The notes under the pieces were generated by a model, which worked only from the letters and a program-made list of their open reading frames with translations, ran no database searches and was not told the origin of the DNA. A DNA stretch of 7,978 nucleotides, taken from Lentimicrobiaceae bacterium. Its GTDB lineage: Bacteria > Bacteroidota > Bacteroidia > Bacteroidales > WCHB1-69. The stretch is from contig WQSU01000114.1 of the NCBI GenBank assembly GCA_009787675.1, positions 1 through 7,978 of the forward strand, given 5' to 3'. Of this stretch, positions 1-7,035 are shown piece by piece. The position numbers were made by a program, and so were the translations under genes. Each line of letters starts with the position of its first letter. The first letter of the stretch is position 1.

Positions 1-140
1 GTTACTACATATTGTAATGTAGCCAACGGGAAATACTCTTTATAATCACGGTTGTTCACCGTAATAATACCGCTCCCTTTTTTCATATAGATACGGGCAA
101 CAGCGGTTTTTCTTCTTCCTAATGTGTTGGTTATTTCCAT
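1..140 (-). CDS. rpsI: 30S ribosomal protein S9, N-terminal part (cut by window edge)
   Basis: S9 (uS9) is a component of the small ribosomal subunit whose C-terminal tail reaches the P-site tRNA. Only the first 46 codons are visible; the gene continues beyond the left edge. The translation starts MEITNTLGRRKTAVARIY, the LGRRKTAVAR block typical of S9, followed by a GSGIITVNNRDYKEYFP segment that also fits the family. The start is the ATG whose complement ends at position 140, only five bases after the stop of rplM. This is the usual rplM-rpsI order, so the two are almost certainly co-transcribed and probably translationally coupled. No Shine-Dalgarno sequence is seen, as is normal in Bacteroidota. 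Nothing is unusual in the visible part. Confidence 0.95.
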   Translation of the reverse strand, partial: MEITNTLGRRKTAVARIYMKKGSGIITVNNRDYKEYFPLATLQYVV

Positions 141-145
141 GATAC

Positions 146-601
146 TTACTTAATTTCGTTAATGTTAATGTTTTTAGGAGTTTGACCTTCATGCGGATGA
201 TTGGGACCTGCATACACATACAAATTGCGGAACAATTGTGCACCCAATTTGTTTTTTGGTAGCATACCTTTGATAGCGTGTTCCAAGATTCCAATAGGGT
301 TTTTCTTCAATAATTCTTTGGGCGTGGCAAAGCGTTGTCCGCCCGGATAGCCGGTGTGGCGCACGTAAACCTTGTCTTCCAATTTCTTGCCGGTAAATCT
401 TGCTTTTTCGGCATTGATAATAATCACGTTGTCACCGCAATCAAAATGGGGGGAGAAATAGGTTTTGGTTTTGCCTCTTAAAATTCGAGCAGTAACCGTA
501 GCCAAACGACCCACAACTTCATTTTGAGCATCAATAACAACCCACTCCTTTTTAACGATTTTCTCGTTTGCAGCGATGGTTTTGTAGCTTAATGTGTTCA
601 T
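146..601 (-). CDS. rplM: 50S ribosomal protein L13
   Basis: L13 (uL13) is an early-assembling protein of the large ribosomal subunit. The 151-residue product is full length for the Bacteroidota form. Visible family blocks are VVGRLATVTARILRGK (29-44), DCGDNVIIINA (54-64), HTGYPGG (82-88), KGMLPKNKLG (111-120) and LYVYAGPNHPHEGQ (127-140). The reading frame is open further upstream, with an in-frame ATG at 640. I chose the ATG at 601 because MNTLSYKT matches the usual Bacteroidota N terminus (M-x-TLSYKT). The 13 extra residues would be lysine-rich (KTKGTKQKQKRK) and lie in what looks like the mRNA leader. It is the first gene of the rplM-rpsI operon. A likely promoter at 712-719 would give a leader of about 105 nt holding two hairpins, which suggests autogenous control. 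Confidence 0.96.
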   Translation of the reverse strand: MNTLSYKTIAANEKIVKKEWVVIDAQNEVVGRLATVTARILRGKTKTYFSPHFDCGDNVIIINAEKARFTGKKLEDKVYVRHTGYPGGQRFATPKELLKKNPIGILEHAIKGMLPKNKLGAQLFRNLYVYAGPNHPHEGQTPKNININEIK

Positions 602-625
602 TTTACGTTTTTGTTTTTGTTTTGT

Positions 626-651
626 GCCTTTTGTTTTCACCTACAAAAGAC
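626..651 (-). promoter_or_regulatory. Hairpin in the rplM leader, just upstream of the start
   Basis: Read on the minus strand, GTCTTTTGT (complement of 643-651) pairs with ACAAAAGGC (complement of 626-634). This is a 9-bp stem with one G-U pair and an 8-nt loop, AGGTGAAA. It ends 24 nt before the rplM ATG and lies inside the predicted leader. No U-tract follows directly, so it does not look like a terminator. L13 represses its own operon through the leader in some bacteria; a similar role here is inference. Confidence 0.4.
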
Positions 652-669
652 TGATTTTCAATTAATAAT

Positions 670-689
670 TCCTTTTCTAAGTCAAAGGA
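670..689 (-). promoter_or_regulatory. Second hairpin in the rplM leader
   Basis: On the minus strand, TCCTTT (complement of 684-689) pairs perfectly with AAAGGA (complement of 670-675) around an 8-nt loop. It is a 6-bp, AT-rich stem of modest stability, located between the predicted transcription start (about 706) and the hairpin at 626-651. Together the two would form a two-stem leader. This is seen in sequence only, with no covariation evidence. Confidence 0.3.
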
Positions 690-711
690 TAATAATCGGT
701 TTTTTGGGGCG

Positions 712-719
712 CGAATATA
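712..719 (-). promoter_or_regulatory. Probable -7 promoter box of the rplM-rpsI operon
   Basis: The minus strand reads TATATTCG followed by CGCCCC. This matches the Bacteroidota -7 consensus TAnnTTTG except for C in place of the third T. Transcription would begin near 706, about 105 nt before the rplM start. No clear TTTG -33 element is found at the usual 19-21 bp spacing. The same TAnnTTCGCGCC string appears before the lipoprotein gene at 7036-7047. Confidence 0.5.
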
Positions 720-796
720 GAATTATTTTTGTATAAAAGGAAAATGAATTAATTTTCCCTTTTTGTGCTGAAAAAAGGGATGAAATAATAAAACCA

Positions 797-804
797 TACT
801 TTTG
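797..804 (+). promoter_or_regulatory. Probable -7 promoter box of tsaD
   Basis: TACTTTTG is an exact match to the Bacteroidota TAnnTTTG box and is followed by CAGCC, a common continuation in this phylum. Transcription would start near 810, giving a 5' UTR of only about 19 nt before the ATG at 829. No convincing TTTG -33 element lies 19-21 bp upstream. The box overlaps an in-frame TTG at 802, which argues against using that TTG as the tsaD start. Confidence 0.6.
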
Positions 805-828
805 CAGCCTCTATCATTTATAAAAATC

Positions 829-1857
829 ATGTCAACCCTTCCCTACATACTCGGCATTGAATCTTCCTGTGACGACACTTCGGCGGCGGTGATTTGCGGC
901 ACTAAAATATTGTCGAACGTCATTGCCGGACAAAAAGTCCATGCAGAATATGGCGGGGTCGTGCCCGAGTTAGCGTCGAGGGCGCACCAGCAAAATATGA
1001 TTCCGGTGGTGGACACCGCACTGAAAAGGGCAGGCATTTCTCAAGAAGAGATTTCGGCAATTGCCTATACCAACGGACCCGGCTTACTCGGCTCACTGCT
1101 GGTGGGAAGCTCTTTCGCCAAAGGAATGGCGTTGAGCCTGAACTGCCCGCTTATCGTGGTAGATCATTTGCAAGCCCACGTGCTGGCAAATTTCTTAGAC
1201 ACCGAAGAAAACAAGCCCAAACCCGAATTTCCTTTTCTTTGTTTAACGGTCTCGGGAGGACATACACAACTGCTCATGGTGCACAACTATTTCAAAATGG
1301 AAATACTGGGCAGAACCATTGACGATGCCGCCGGCGAAGCCTTTGATAAGGCTGCCAAAATGTTGGGACTGAGCTATCCGGGAGGTCCTGTCATTGACAA
1401 ACTCGCTCAGCTGGGCAACCCCAAACGATTCTCTTTCTCTATTGCCAAACTGTCCGGTTTAGACTTCAGTTTCAGCGGATTAAAAACGTCGTTTCTCTAT
1501 TTTGTGCGCGACCAACTCAAAGAAAACCCCAATTTTATTGCAGAAAACTTAAATGATTTGGCAGCTTCCATGCAATTCCACATTATCAAATCGCTCACAG
1601 ATAAAATGGAAAAGGCGCTGAAAACATACAAATGCACTAATTTTGCCCTCTCCGGAGGCGTTGCCGCAAACTCCGAATTACGCAAAAGAATGATGGAATT
1701 GGCTGATAAATACAACCTTCGGGTCACAATTCCGCCCTTAGCCTTAACTACAGATAATGCTGCCATGATTGCCTGCTACGGATATTTTAAATATTTGCAA
1801 AAAGAGTATTCAGATTTGAGTGTAGCACCCTACTCATCTATTCTAAAACTTTTATGA
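829..1857 (+). CDS. tsaD: tRNA N6-adenosine threonylcarbamoyltransferase TsaD
   Basis: TsaD (Kae1/YgjD family, ASKHA fold) transfers the threonylcarbamoyl group from threonylcarbamoyl-AMP to A37 of ANN-decoding tRNAs. In bacteria it works with TsaB and TsaE in the cytoplasm. The 342-residue product is full length. Visible motifs are GIESSCDDTSAA (9-20), HAEYGGVVPELASRAH (38-53), VDHLQAHVLA with the metal ligands H113 and H117 (HxxxH), SGGHTQL (142-148), DDAAGEAFDK (165-174), FSGLKT (215-220), SGGVAAN (275-281), and TTDNAAM with the third metal ligand D309. I chose ATG 829 rather than the upstream in-frame TTG at 802, because the latter sits in the promoter box and MSTLPYILGIESSC fits the family. 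The gene diverges from rplM and is probably transcribed alone. Its base composition looks more GC-rich than the other genes in the window, but the protein is plainly a housekeeping one. Confidence 0.97.
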   Translation: MSTLPYILGIESSCDDTSAAVICGTKILSNVIAGQKVHAEYGGVVPELASRAHQQNMIPVVDTALKRAGISQEEISAIAYTNGPGLLGSLLVGSSFAKGMALSLNCPLIVVDHLQAHVLANFLDTEENKPKPEFPFLCLTVSGGHTQLLMVHNYFKMEILGRTIDDAAGEAFDKAAKMLGLSYPGGPVIDKLAQLGNPKRFSFSIAKLSGLDFSFSGLKTSFLYFVRDQLKENPNFIAENLNDLAASMQFHIIKSLTDKMEKALKTYKCTNFALSGGVAANSELRKRMMELADKYNLRVTIPPLALTTDNAAMIACYGYFKYLQKEYSDLSVAPYSSILKLL

Positions 1858-1873
1858 TTTTTTCTTTAAAAAT

Positions 1874-1942
1874 ATACAGATGGTACAAGATTTTCACGGA
1901 TAAAACATGTGCCTATCTGTTCAATCAGTGGCATCTGTGTGC
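1874..1942. repeat. Imperfect intergenic palindrome built of ATCTGTG-like units (REP-like)
   Basis: This is a roughly 69-base near-palindrome centred on ACATGT (1905-1910). The left arm begins ATACAGATGGTAC and includes CACGGAT. The right arm contains the degenerate 9-10 base units ATCTGTTCA, ATCAGTGGC and ATCTGTGTGC in tandem. The outer ACAGAT (1876-1881) and ATCTGT (1933-1938) are symmetric about the centre. A run of eight T follows at 1944-1951, so the element could act as the tsaD terminator in the plus direction. From memory, such CAGAT/ATCTGTG elements recur between genes in several Bacteroidota genomes. That it belongs to a multicopy family here is inference, since only one copy is in view. 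Confidence 0.55.
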
Positions 1943-2012
1943 ATTTTTTTTACCCCACAAGAAAAAGCATAAAAAACCGTTATTATCTATTGAATTTTTT
2001 TAACAAATATAT

Positions 2013-3017
2013 ATGGATCAACTTTACAAAATAGGTATCACTCATGGTGATTTTAATGGCATTAGTTATGAGGTGATTATGAAAGCGCTTGCAGACCCCA
2101 AAATCATGGAAATCTGTACCCCCTTAGTATATGGCTTGACAAAAGCATCAAATTATTACAGAAAAGCATTGGAAATGAACGAATTTTCTTTTCAATTTAT
2201 TAAAAATGCACAGCAAGCTACGCCCAAAAAACCCAACTTAATCAACCTTAATGATGAGGAAATAAAGATTTCATTAGGAGAAAGCTCCGAATCTGCCGGA
2301 AAAATGGCGGAACTGGCACTCACAACTGCTTGCACCGATTTGAAAAACAAACAGATAGATGCTATTGTTACTGCACCCATCAATAAATTCAACATGCAAT
2401 CCTCCTCGTTTAAATTTCCCGGTCACACCGAGTTTTTCAGTACCCAGTTTAATGCGCCGGAAGCTATGATGATCATGGTGTCGGAACTGCTTAAAATAGG
2501 ATTCGTTACCAACCATACGGCAATTAGTGAAACCGGAAAAATCTTAAATACTGATTTGGTTTTAAGAAAAATTAAGATATTGAATCATTCGTTGAAAAAA
2601 GATTTCCTTTGCACCCATCCTAAAATTGCGGTGCTTGCTTTTAATCCCCATGCAGGCGACAAGGGGCTCTTTGGCAAAGAGGATATTAATATATTAGAAC
2701 CTGCTATTAAACAGGCTTTTGAACAAAATATTAACGCATTTGGTCCTTTTCCAGCAGATGGATTCTTTGCTTCAGGGCAGTACGCGCAGTTTGACGCTGT
2801 TTTGGCAATGTATCACGATCAAGGCATGATTCCTTTTAAATTGTTGGCACACGAAAACGGTGTGAATTTCACTGCCGGCTTGCCTGTTGTGAGAACTTCA
2901 CCCGCACACGGAACGGGATATGATATTGCAGGGAAAAATGTTGCCTCTCCTGACTCTATGAGAGATGCAATTTATTGGGCTATTGATATTTTAAACAACA
3001 GACAAGCCGTTCTTTAG
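2013..3017 (+). CDS. pdxA: 4-hydroxythreonine-4-phosphate dehydrogenase PdxA
   Basis: PdxA oxidises 4-phosphohydroxy-L-threonine with NAD; the product is joined with deoxyxylulose 5-phosphate by PdxJ in the DXP-dependent route to pyridoxal 5'-phosphate. The protein is cytoplasmic and 334 residues long, normal for the family. The start region ITHGDFNGISYEV (9-21) is the Bacteroidota variant of the family's N-terminal GDPAGIGPE-type motif. TAPINK (120-125), PGHTEFF (137-142), the three metal-ligand histidines H168 (TNHTA), H213 (FNPHAGDKG) and H268 (AMYHDQG), and the AHGTGYDIAGK stretch (298-308) are all present. The ATG at 2013 has no Shine-Dalgarno sequence but is preceded by AT-rich DNA. Its stop codon is followed after one base by the start of the murF-alr gene, so the two are co-transcribed. 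I could not assign a promoter in the gap before it. Confidence 0.96.
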   Translation: MDQLYKIGITHGDFNGISYEVIMKALADPKIMEICTPLVYGLTKASNYYRKALEMNEFSFQFIKNAQQATPKKPNLINLNDEEIKISLGESSESAGKMAELALTTACTDLKNKQIDAIVTAPINKFNMQSSSFKFPGHTEFFSTQFNAPEAMMIMVSELLKIGFVTNHTAISETGKILNTDLVLRKIKILNHSLKKDFLCTHPKIAVLAFNPHAGDKGLFGKEDINILEPAIKQAFEQNINAFGPFPADGFFASGQYAQFDAVLAMYHDQGMIPFKLLAHENGVNFTAGLPVVRTSPAHGTGYDIAGKNVASPDSMRDAIYWAIDILNNRQAVL

Positions 3018-3018
3018 T

Positions 3019-5481
3019 ATGCTTTTACCGGAACAAATCATACAAATTATTACACCCAAAAAAACGCTTGTTTACACCCCCAACAGGGGTATTTCGGAAT
3101 TGGTTTTCGACAGCAGAAAAATCACATTTCCTGAACAAACGCTCTTTTTTGCCGTCAAAACTGCAAAAAATGATGGGCATTTGTATATTTCCGACTTATT
3201 AAAGCAAAAAGTTGCCAATTTTATTGTCAGCAAAGATATTGAACATTATAAAGATTGTAATGCCAATTTCTATCAGGTGGATGATCCTGTTTTGGCGATG
3301 CAACAAATTGCTGCCGAACACAGGAAGCTGTTCTCTTACCCTGTGGTGGGCATCACCGGCAGCAATGGCAAAACCATTGTAAAAGAGTGGCTGGCTACCA
3401 TTTTGTCGCAAGACTTTTCTGTAATAAAAAACCCTAACAGTTATAACTCCCAAATTGGCGTTCCCTTTTCAGTGTGGCAAATGAATGGTAATCACAGTTT
3501 TGGAATTTTCGAAGCCGGAATTTCACAAAAAAATGAAATGGAAAAACTGGCTGCTGTGATACAACCCAATATTGGCATTTTAACCAATATTGGAAACGCT
3601 CATTCCGGTTTTTTTGCAAACGACAAAGAGAAATTGACAGAGAAGCTAAAGTTGTTTCAATCGGCATCATCTATAATTTATAATAATGATCAACAGCTGA
3701 TTAGAGAAATATTAGCGGAGCAGGATTATGCACATTTGCAAAAAATATCTTGGGGTACAATATCGAATTCATACTATAAAATCATTTCACAGAAACAACT
3801 GCAAAACGCTACCCTTGTTGAATTTTCTCATTCGCCTGAATGGCTTGAAATTCCGTTTACAGATGCCGCTTCTGTAGAAAACACACTGAATATCACAGCG
3901 TTATTAATGTCTATGGGCTATTCGCTTTCCCATATTTCAAAGCTGCTGCGTTTCCTTTCACCACTCAACATGCGTATGGAAATTAAGGAGGCATTGAATC
4001 ATTCCATCATTATTAATGATACGTACAGCTTAGATATCAATTCATTACGAATTGCTTTAGATTTTTTGTCAAACCAAACACAGTTTGCCAAAAAAACATT
4101 GATTATTTCAGATTTTGAACAGGTGAATTGGGGTGAAAAAGAATATATGGAATTGTCAAAAATATTTGACAATCACAATATTACAAAAATTGTGGTGGTA
4201 GGAAGCGAAATGCGAAAACACTATGGGTATTTTCCGGTCATGGAAAAACATTTTTATACTACAACCAACGAATTGTTAGCTCATTTAGACGAAGTTAACA
4301 TTCGGAATGAAGCGGTTTTGGTGAAAGGTGCACGTTCTTTCAAATTTGAAAGGGTGGTGCAGGCGTTACAACTCAAAACTCACCAAACTATTTTGCAGGT
4401 AGATCTCTCAGCCATCATTCAAAACTTGCATTTTTTCAAAAAATTCATTCGTCCTGAGACAAAAACCATGGCGATGGTGAAAGCCATGTCGTATGGGTTG
4501 GGAGATGCTGAACTCATCAACGAGTTGTGCTATCACCAAATTGACTATCTGGCAGTGGCTTACACCGATGAAGGAATTAACCTGCGGCAAAGAAACATTA
4601 CCCGACCCATCATTGTGTTGGGCGCAGAAGACACCGGTTTCGATTTGATGATTCGATATCATTTAGAACCTGAGATTTATAATTTGTTTTATTTAAAAGA
4701 ATTAATTTCAACTATAGAGCATTATCCTGAAATAGAAAGTTTTCCCATTCACATAAAAGTAGATACCGGCATGCACCGCTTGGGATTTGACGAGGAGGAA
4801 ATAGACGAAATGTTACAGTTAGTAACCCGATGCTCAAAATTAAAAATCGCCTCTGTCTTTTCACATTTAGCTGCTTCTGAAGATGTTAATGAGGATTCAT
4901 TTACAAAAAAACAGATTGAAAAATACGGTGCCATTTGTCATAAGATTGACCAGCAGATTTCTTATTCGTATTTAAAACATATTTTGAACACGGCGGGCAT
5001 TGTTCGTTTTCCCGAAGCGCAATTCGACATGGTAAGGCTGGGCTTGGGTTTGTATGGCTTCTGTCCACTGCCTGAAGTGCAACAGCAACTGCAACCTGTA
5101 ATTACATTAAAAAGCGTTGTTACACAATTAAAGAAAGTTAAAAAAGGAGAAACGATTGGCTACAACCGAACTTTTGAGGCTCTGCAAGACATGCAAATCG
5201 CGATTGTTCCGGTGGGGTATGCTGATGGATTACCGCGGGAACTCAGCAACGGAAAGGGTTTTATGCGGGTTCACCGCCAAAAGTGCCCCATAGTAGGAAA
5301 AATTTGTATGGATATGACCATGATTGATGTATCAGGATTAGAGATTGCCATTGGAGATGAGGTGATTATCTACGATGCAGAAAATTCTATGGAACAGATT
5401 AGCGCCTGCATCGGCAAAACCTCTTATGAACTTTTAACAGCGATTTCGAGGCGGGTACCCAGAGTTTATATTAGGGAATAG
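3019..5481 (+). CDS. murF-alr: Bifunctional MurF ligase / alanine racemase
   Basis: A single 820-residue cytoplasmic protein joins two enzymes of cell-wall synthesis. Residues 1 to about 450 are MurF, which adds D-Ala-D-Ala to UDP-MurNAc-tripeptide. They have an N-terminal UDP-substrate domain, the ATP loop GITGSNGKT (111-119), EAGIS (165-169), TNIGNAH (189-195) and an INDTYSLDINSL block (332-343). Residues from about 457 to 820 are a fold-type III, PLP-dependent alanine racemase. Its motifs are K488 in MVKAMSYG (PLP Schiff-base lysine), VDTGMHRLGF (581-590, R587), R673 in VRLGLGLYG, the second catalytic base Y715 in GYNRTF, and CMDMTMID (763-770). Both halves look complete and active. The fusion is known in Bacteroidota and is not a sequencing artefact: the frame is continuous. 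ATG 3019 lies one base after the pdxA stop, so translation is probably coupled. The last codon sits one base from the end of the opposing gene. Confidence 0.96.
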   Translation: MLLPEQIIQIITPKKTLVYTPNRGISELVFDSRKITFPEQTLFFAVKTAKNDGHLYISDLLKQKVANFIVSKDIEHYKDCNANFYQVDDPVLAMQQIAAEHRKLFSYPVVGITGSNGKTIVKEWLATILSQDFSVIKNPNSYNSQIGVPFSVWQMNGNHSFGIFEAGISQKNEMEKLAAVIQPNIGILTNIGNAHSGFFANDKEKLTEKLKLFQSASSIIYNNDQQLIREILAEQDYAHLQKISWGTISNSYYKIISQKQLQNATLVEFSHSPEWLEIPFTDAASVENTLNITALLMSMGYSLSHISKLLRFLSPLNMRMEIKEALNHSIIINDTYSLDINSLRIALDFLSNQTQFAKKTLIISDFEQVNWGEKEYMELSKIFDNHNITKIVVVGSEMRKHYGYFPVMEKHFYTTTNELLAHLDEVNIRNEAVLVKGARSFKFERVVQALQLKTHQTILQVDLSAIIQNLHFFKKFIRPETKTMAMVKAMSYGLGDAELINELCYHQIDYLAVAYTDEGINLRQRNITRPIIVLGAEDTGFDLMIRYHLEPEIYNLFYLKELISTIEHYPEIESFPIHIKVDTGMHRLGFDEEEIDEMLQLVTRCSKLKIASVFSHLAASEDVNEDSFTKKQIEKYGAICHKIDQQISYSYLKHILNTAGIVRFPEAQFDMVRLGLGLYGFCPLPEVQQQLQPVITLKSVVTQLKKVKKGETIGYNRTFEALQDMQIAIVPVGYADGLPRELSNGKGFMRVHRQKCPIVGKICMDMTMIDVSGLEIAIGDEVIIYDAENSMEQISACIGKTSYELLTAISRRVPRVYIRE

Positions 5482-5482
5482 C

Positions 5483-6949
5483 TTATCTGTGATTAAACCA
5501 ATCATCTTTTGGGTTCCCTCCGAAATAACTTTCAGGGGTGCGTTCCTCAAAATTAAAAATGGGTGTTTTACGTTGTGTTACTTTAATTTGCCAAAATGGG
5601 TCTTGCATTTCTCCTCGTTTATCGGAATGAAGAAGTTCGTAATCATTTGATACTAAGTCAGTATTCCAAAAAATGAATTTCACATTCGATTGATCTACAC
5701 AATAATAGTAATGCCAAATTTCATAAGGATATGAGTGAGAATCGAAAGGAGATTCAAAAATACTGTTAGGAGGTCCATACTGTAAATAAACCCTTCCTCT
5801 GTCTGTTCTGTAGCCTTGTATTATTTTACAACCAAACTCCTTGTCAACATGTTTTATTTTTGCAAGATAGGCTGTCCAAGCATTTTCCGGATTTATAGGA
5901 TCTCTTTTAAGCCAAAATGCATAAAAGAATTTCTGTAAAATTTCCAGAGGGATTAAGTGCATCATCCTTGCCGAATAAAATTCTCTTTCAACGGGAGTAG
6001 AGATTGGATATAAGAATCGCACATATTCAAGTAATTGTATTGAATCTTTAAATTGATCTACAAAAGTACTCTTAACATTTACGGCAGAAAAATCCTCCAA
6101 ATGTAATTTTATGGTTGGATTGCTTCGTTGGAAGAAAAAGGAATTTGTTGCCAGCAACACAGAATCTTTGCTAAAAACATCAACAATTAAATTGTAATTT
6201 CCGGAGGGTAATTTAAAAATGCCGATTTCTCCGAATGCAACTATCACAGATTTAGCAGGAACTTGCGCAGTATGACGTGCTTCGGGGTAAGGCATCATAT
6301 TGTTTTCAAAGCAGGTAATGTAACTTTTAATGGTAAGCTGTTCTTTTTCAGCTAATTTATCTGTATTATAGATTTCGCACGAAAAAGGAAGGGTGTACAT
6401 ACTTTCGGGAACAAATCCATAAAACAGAGGTTCTAATGAAAAACCATACTTGTCGAAAATATCTCCTTTGGGTTCTCTACTCATATTTCGATAAAGAGAA
6501 ATATCTGAAATAGATACTTTGTCGTGGCTATAATTTAATACAGCTATATCCGCAAAGTAAATGGGTTTTGTTGCTGCATGGATGTCGTGTACTGAAAATT
6601 GCAGTAAATACTCACCATTAGGCAATTGCAAATTTTGAAAATTTCCAAAATCGGGTTTGGTAGCAGCAATTGAATCTTCAAATTGTTCACTCACCAAGAT
6701 ATAATCCAATTTGCCAACCAAGGAATCGCTCTGAAAAGCTTGTACGGTGATGCGAACTTCTGCTTCAAATTTGCCTTTATCAGTTGGGGCATAGATCACG
6801 GTTTGACCATTTACGAAGGATGAGATTTCCAAATAGGGCGCACCGGTAGAAGTGCAATAAGATTTATAATCAATAAGTACACTTAATTTTTGTGCAAAAA
6901 TTGAGGAAACAAAAACCAGAAGGAGGGTAAATAATAAAATTTTTTTCAT
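5483..6949 (-). CDS. Secreted GWxTD-domain protein of unknown function
   Basis: The 488-residue product begins with a signal peptide (MKK, hydrophobic core, probable cleavage after FA at 18-19). There is no lipobox, so it should be periplasmic or otherwise exported. The C-terminal part matches the GWxTD domain found in Bacteroidota and related phyla: FWLKRDPINPENAW (345-358), then GYRTDRGRVYLQYGPPNSI (379-397), then YEIWHYYY (409-416). The signature is GYRTD here, with Tyr in place of the usual Trp. The N-terminal part looks like two beta-rich segments that share an LPxGxYxLxxxV pattern (LPNGEYLLQFSV, 109-120; LPSGNYNLIVDV, 247-258), suggesting a duplicated Ig-like domain. The domain's biochemical role is not known to me. 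The gene stands alone, convergent with murF-alr and divergent from the lipoprotein gene. The start at 6949 is set by the signal peptide; the upstream bases are AT-rich with no Shine-Dalgarno sequence. Confidence 0.85.
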   Translation of the reverse strand: MKKILLFTLLLVFVSSIFAQKLSVLIDYKSYCTSTGAPYLEISSFVNGQTVIYAPTDKGKFEAEVRITVQAFQSDSLVGKLDYILVSEQFEDSIAATKPDFGNFQNLQLPNGEYLLQFSVHDIHAATKPIYFADIAVLNYSHDKVSISDISLYRNMSREPKGDIFDKYGFSLEPLFYGFVPESMYTLPFSCEIYNTDKLAEKEQLTIKSYITCFENNMMPYPEARHTAQVPAKSVIVAFGEIGIFKLPSGNYNLIVDVFSKDSVLLATNSFFFQRSNPTIKLHLEDFSAVNVKSTFVDQFKDSIQLLEYVRFLYPISTPVEREFYSARMMHLIPLEILQKFFYAFWLKRDPINPENAWTAYLAKIKHVDKEFGCKIIQGYRTDRGRVYLQYGPPNSIFESPFDSHSYPYEIWHYYYCVDQSNVKFIFWNTDLVSNDYELLHSDKRGEMQDPFWQIKVTQRKTPIFNFEERTPESYFGGNPKDDWFNHR

Positions 6950-7013
6950 AATCTATTTTTTAAATAAAATAATAATATATGAACGAAGTATTCTTACTTA
7001 TTATTATGAGCTG

Positions 7014-7030
7014 TTATTACTAAGTAATAA
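7014..7030. promoter_or_regulatory. Perfect 17-bp palindrome, possible operator
   Basis: TTATTACT (7014-7021) and AGTAATAA (7023-7030) are exact reverse complements around a single A. The palindrome lies in the divergent region between the GWxTD gene and the lipoprotein gene. It sits immediately upstream of the lipoprotein -7 box, covering the -33/spacer zone, where a dimeric regulator could act on one or both genes. The local DNA is very AT-rich, so chance symmetry is possible. Confidence 0.35.
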
Positions 7031-7035
7031 TTTAT

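Noticed and set aside
602..640. N-terminal extension of L13 from an in-frame ATG at 640
   Set aside because: The 13 extra residues are a lysine-rich string without family counterpart, and the DNA there forms the second leader hairpin. MNTLSYKT at 601 matches the usual N terminus.
802..828. TTG start for TsaD at 802
   Set aside because: The TTG lies inside the -7 promoter box, so a transcript starting near 810 would not contain it. ATG 829 gives the normal N terminus.
843..1766. Minus-strand open frames inside tsaD (also similar ones inside pdxA and murF-alr)
   Set aside because: They are antisense to strongly conserved enzymes, show no family motifs, and are explained by codon bias of the sense gene.
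6984..6990. TACTTCG on the minus strand as promoter of the GWxTD gene
   Set aside because: It resembles the TAnnTTCG variant but is one base short between TA and TTCG, and no upstream element supports it. I left the promoter of that gene unassigned.
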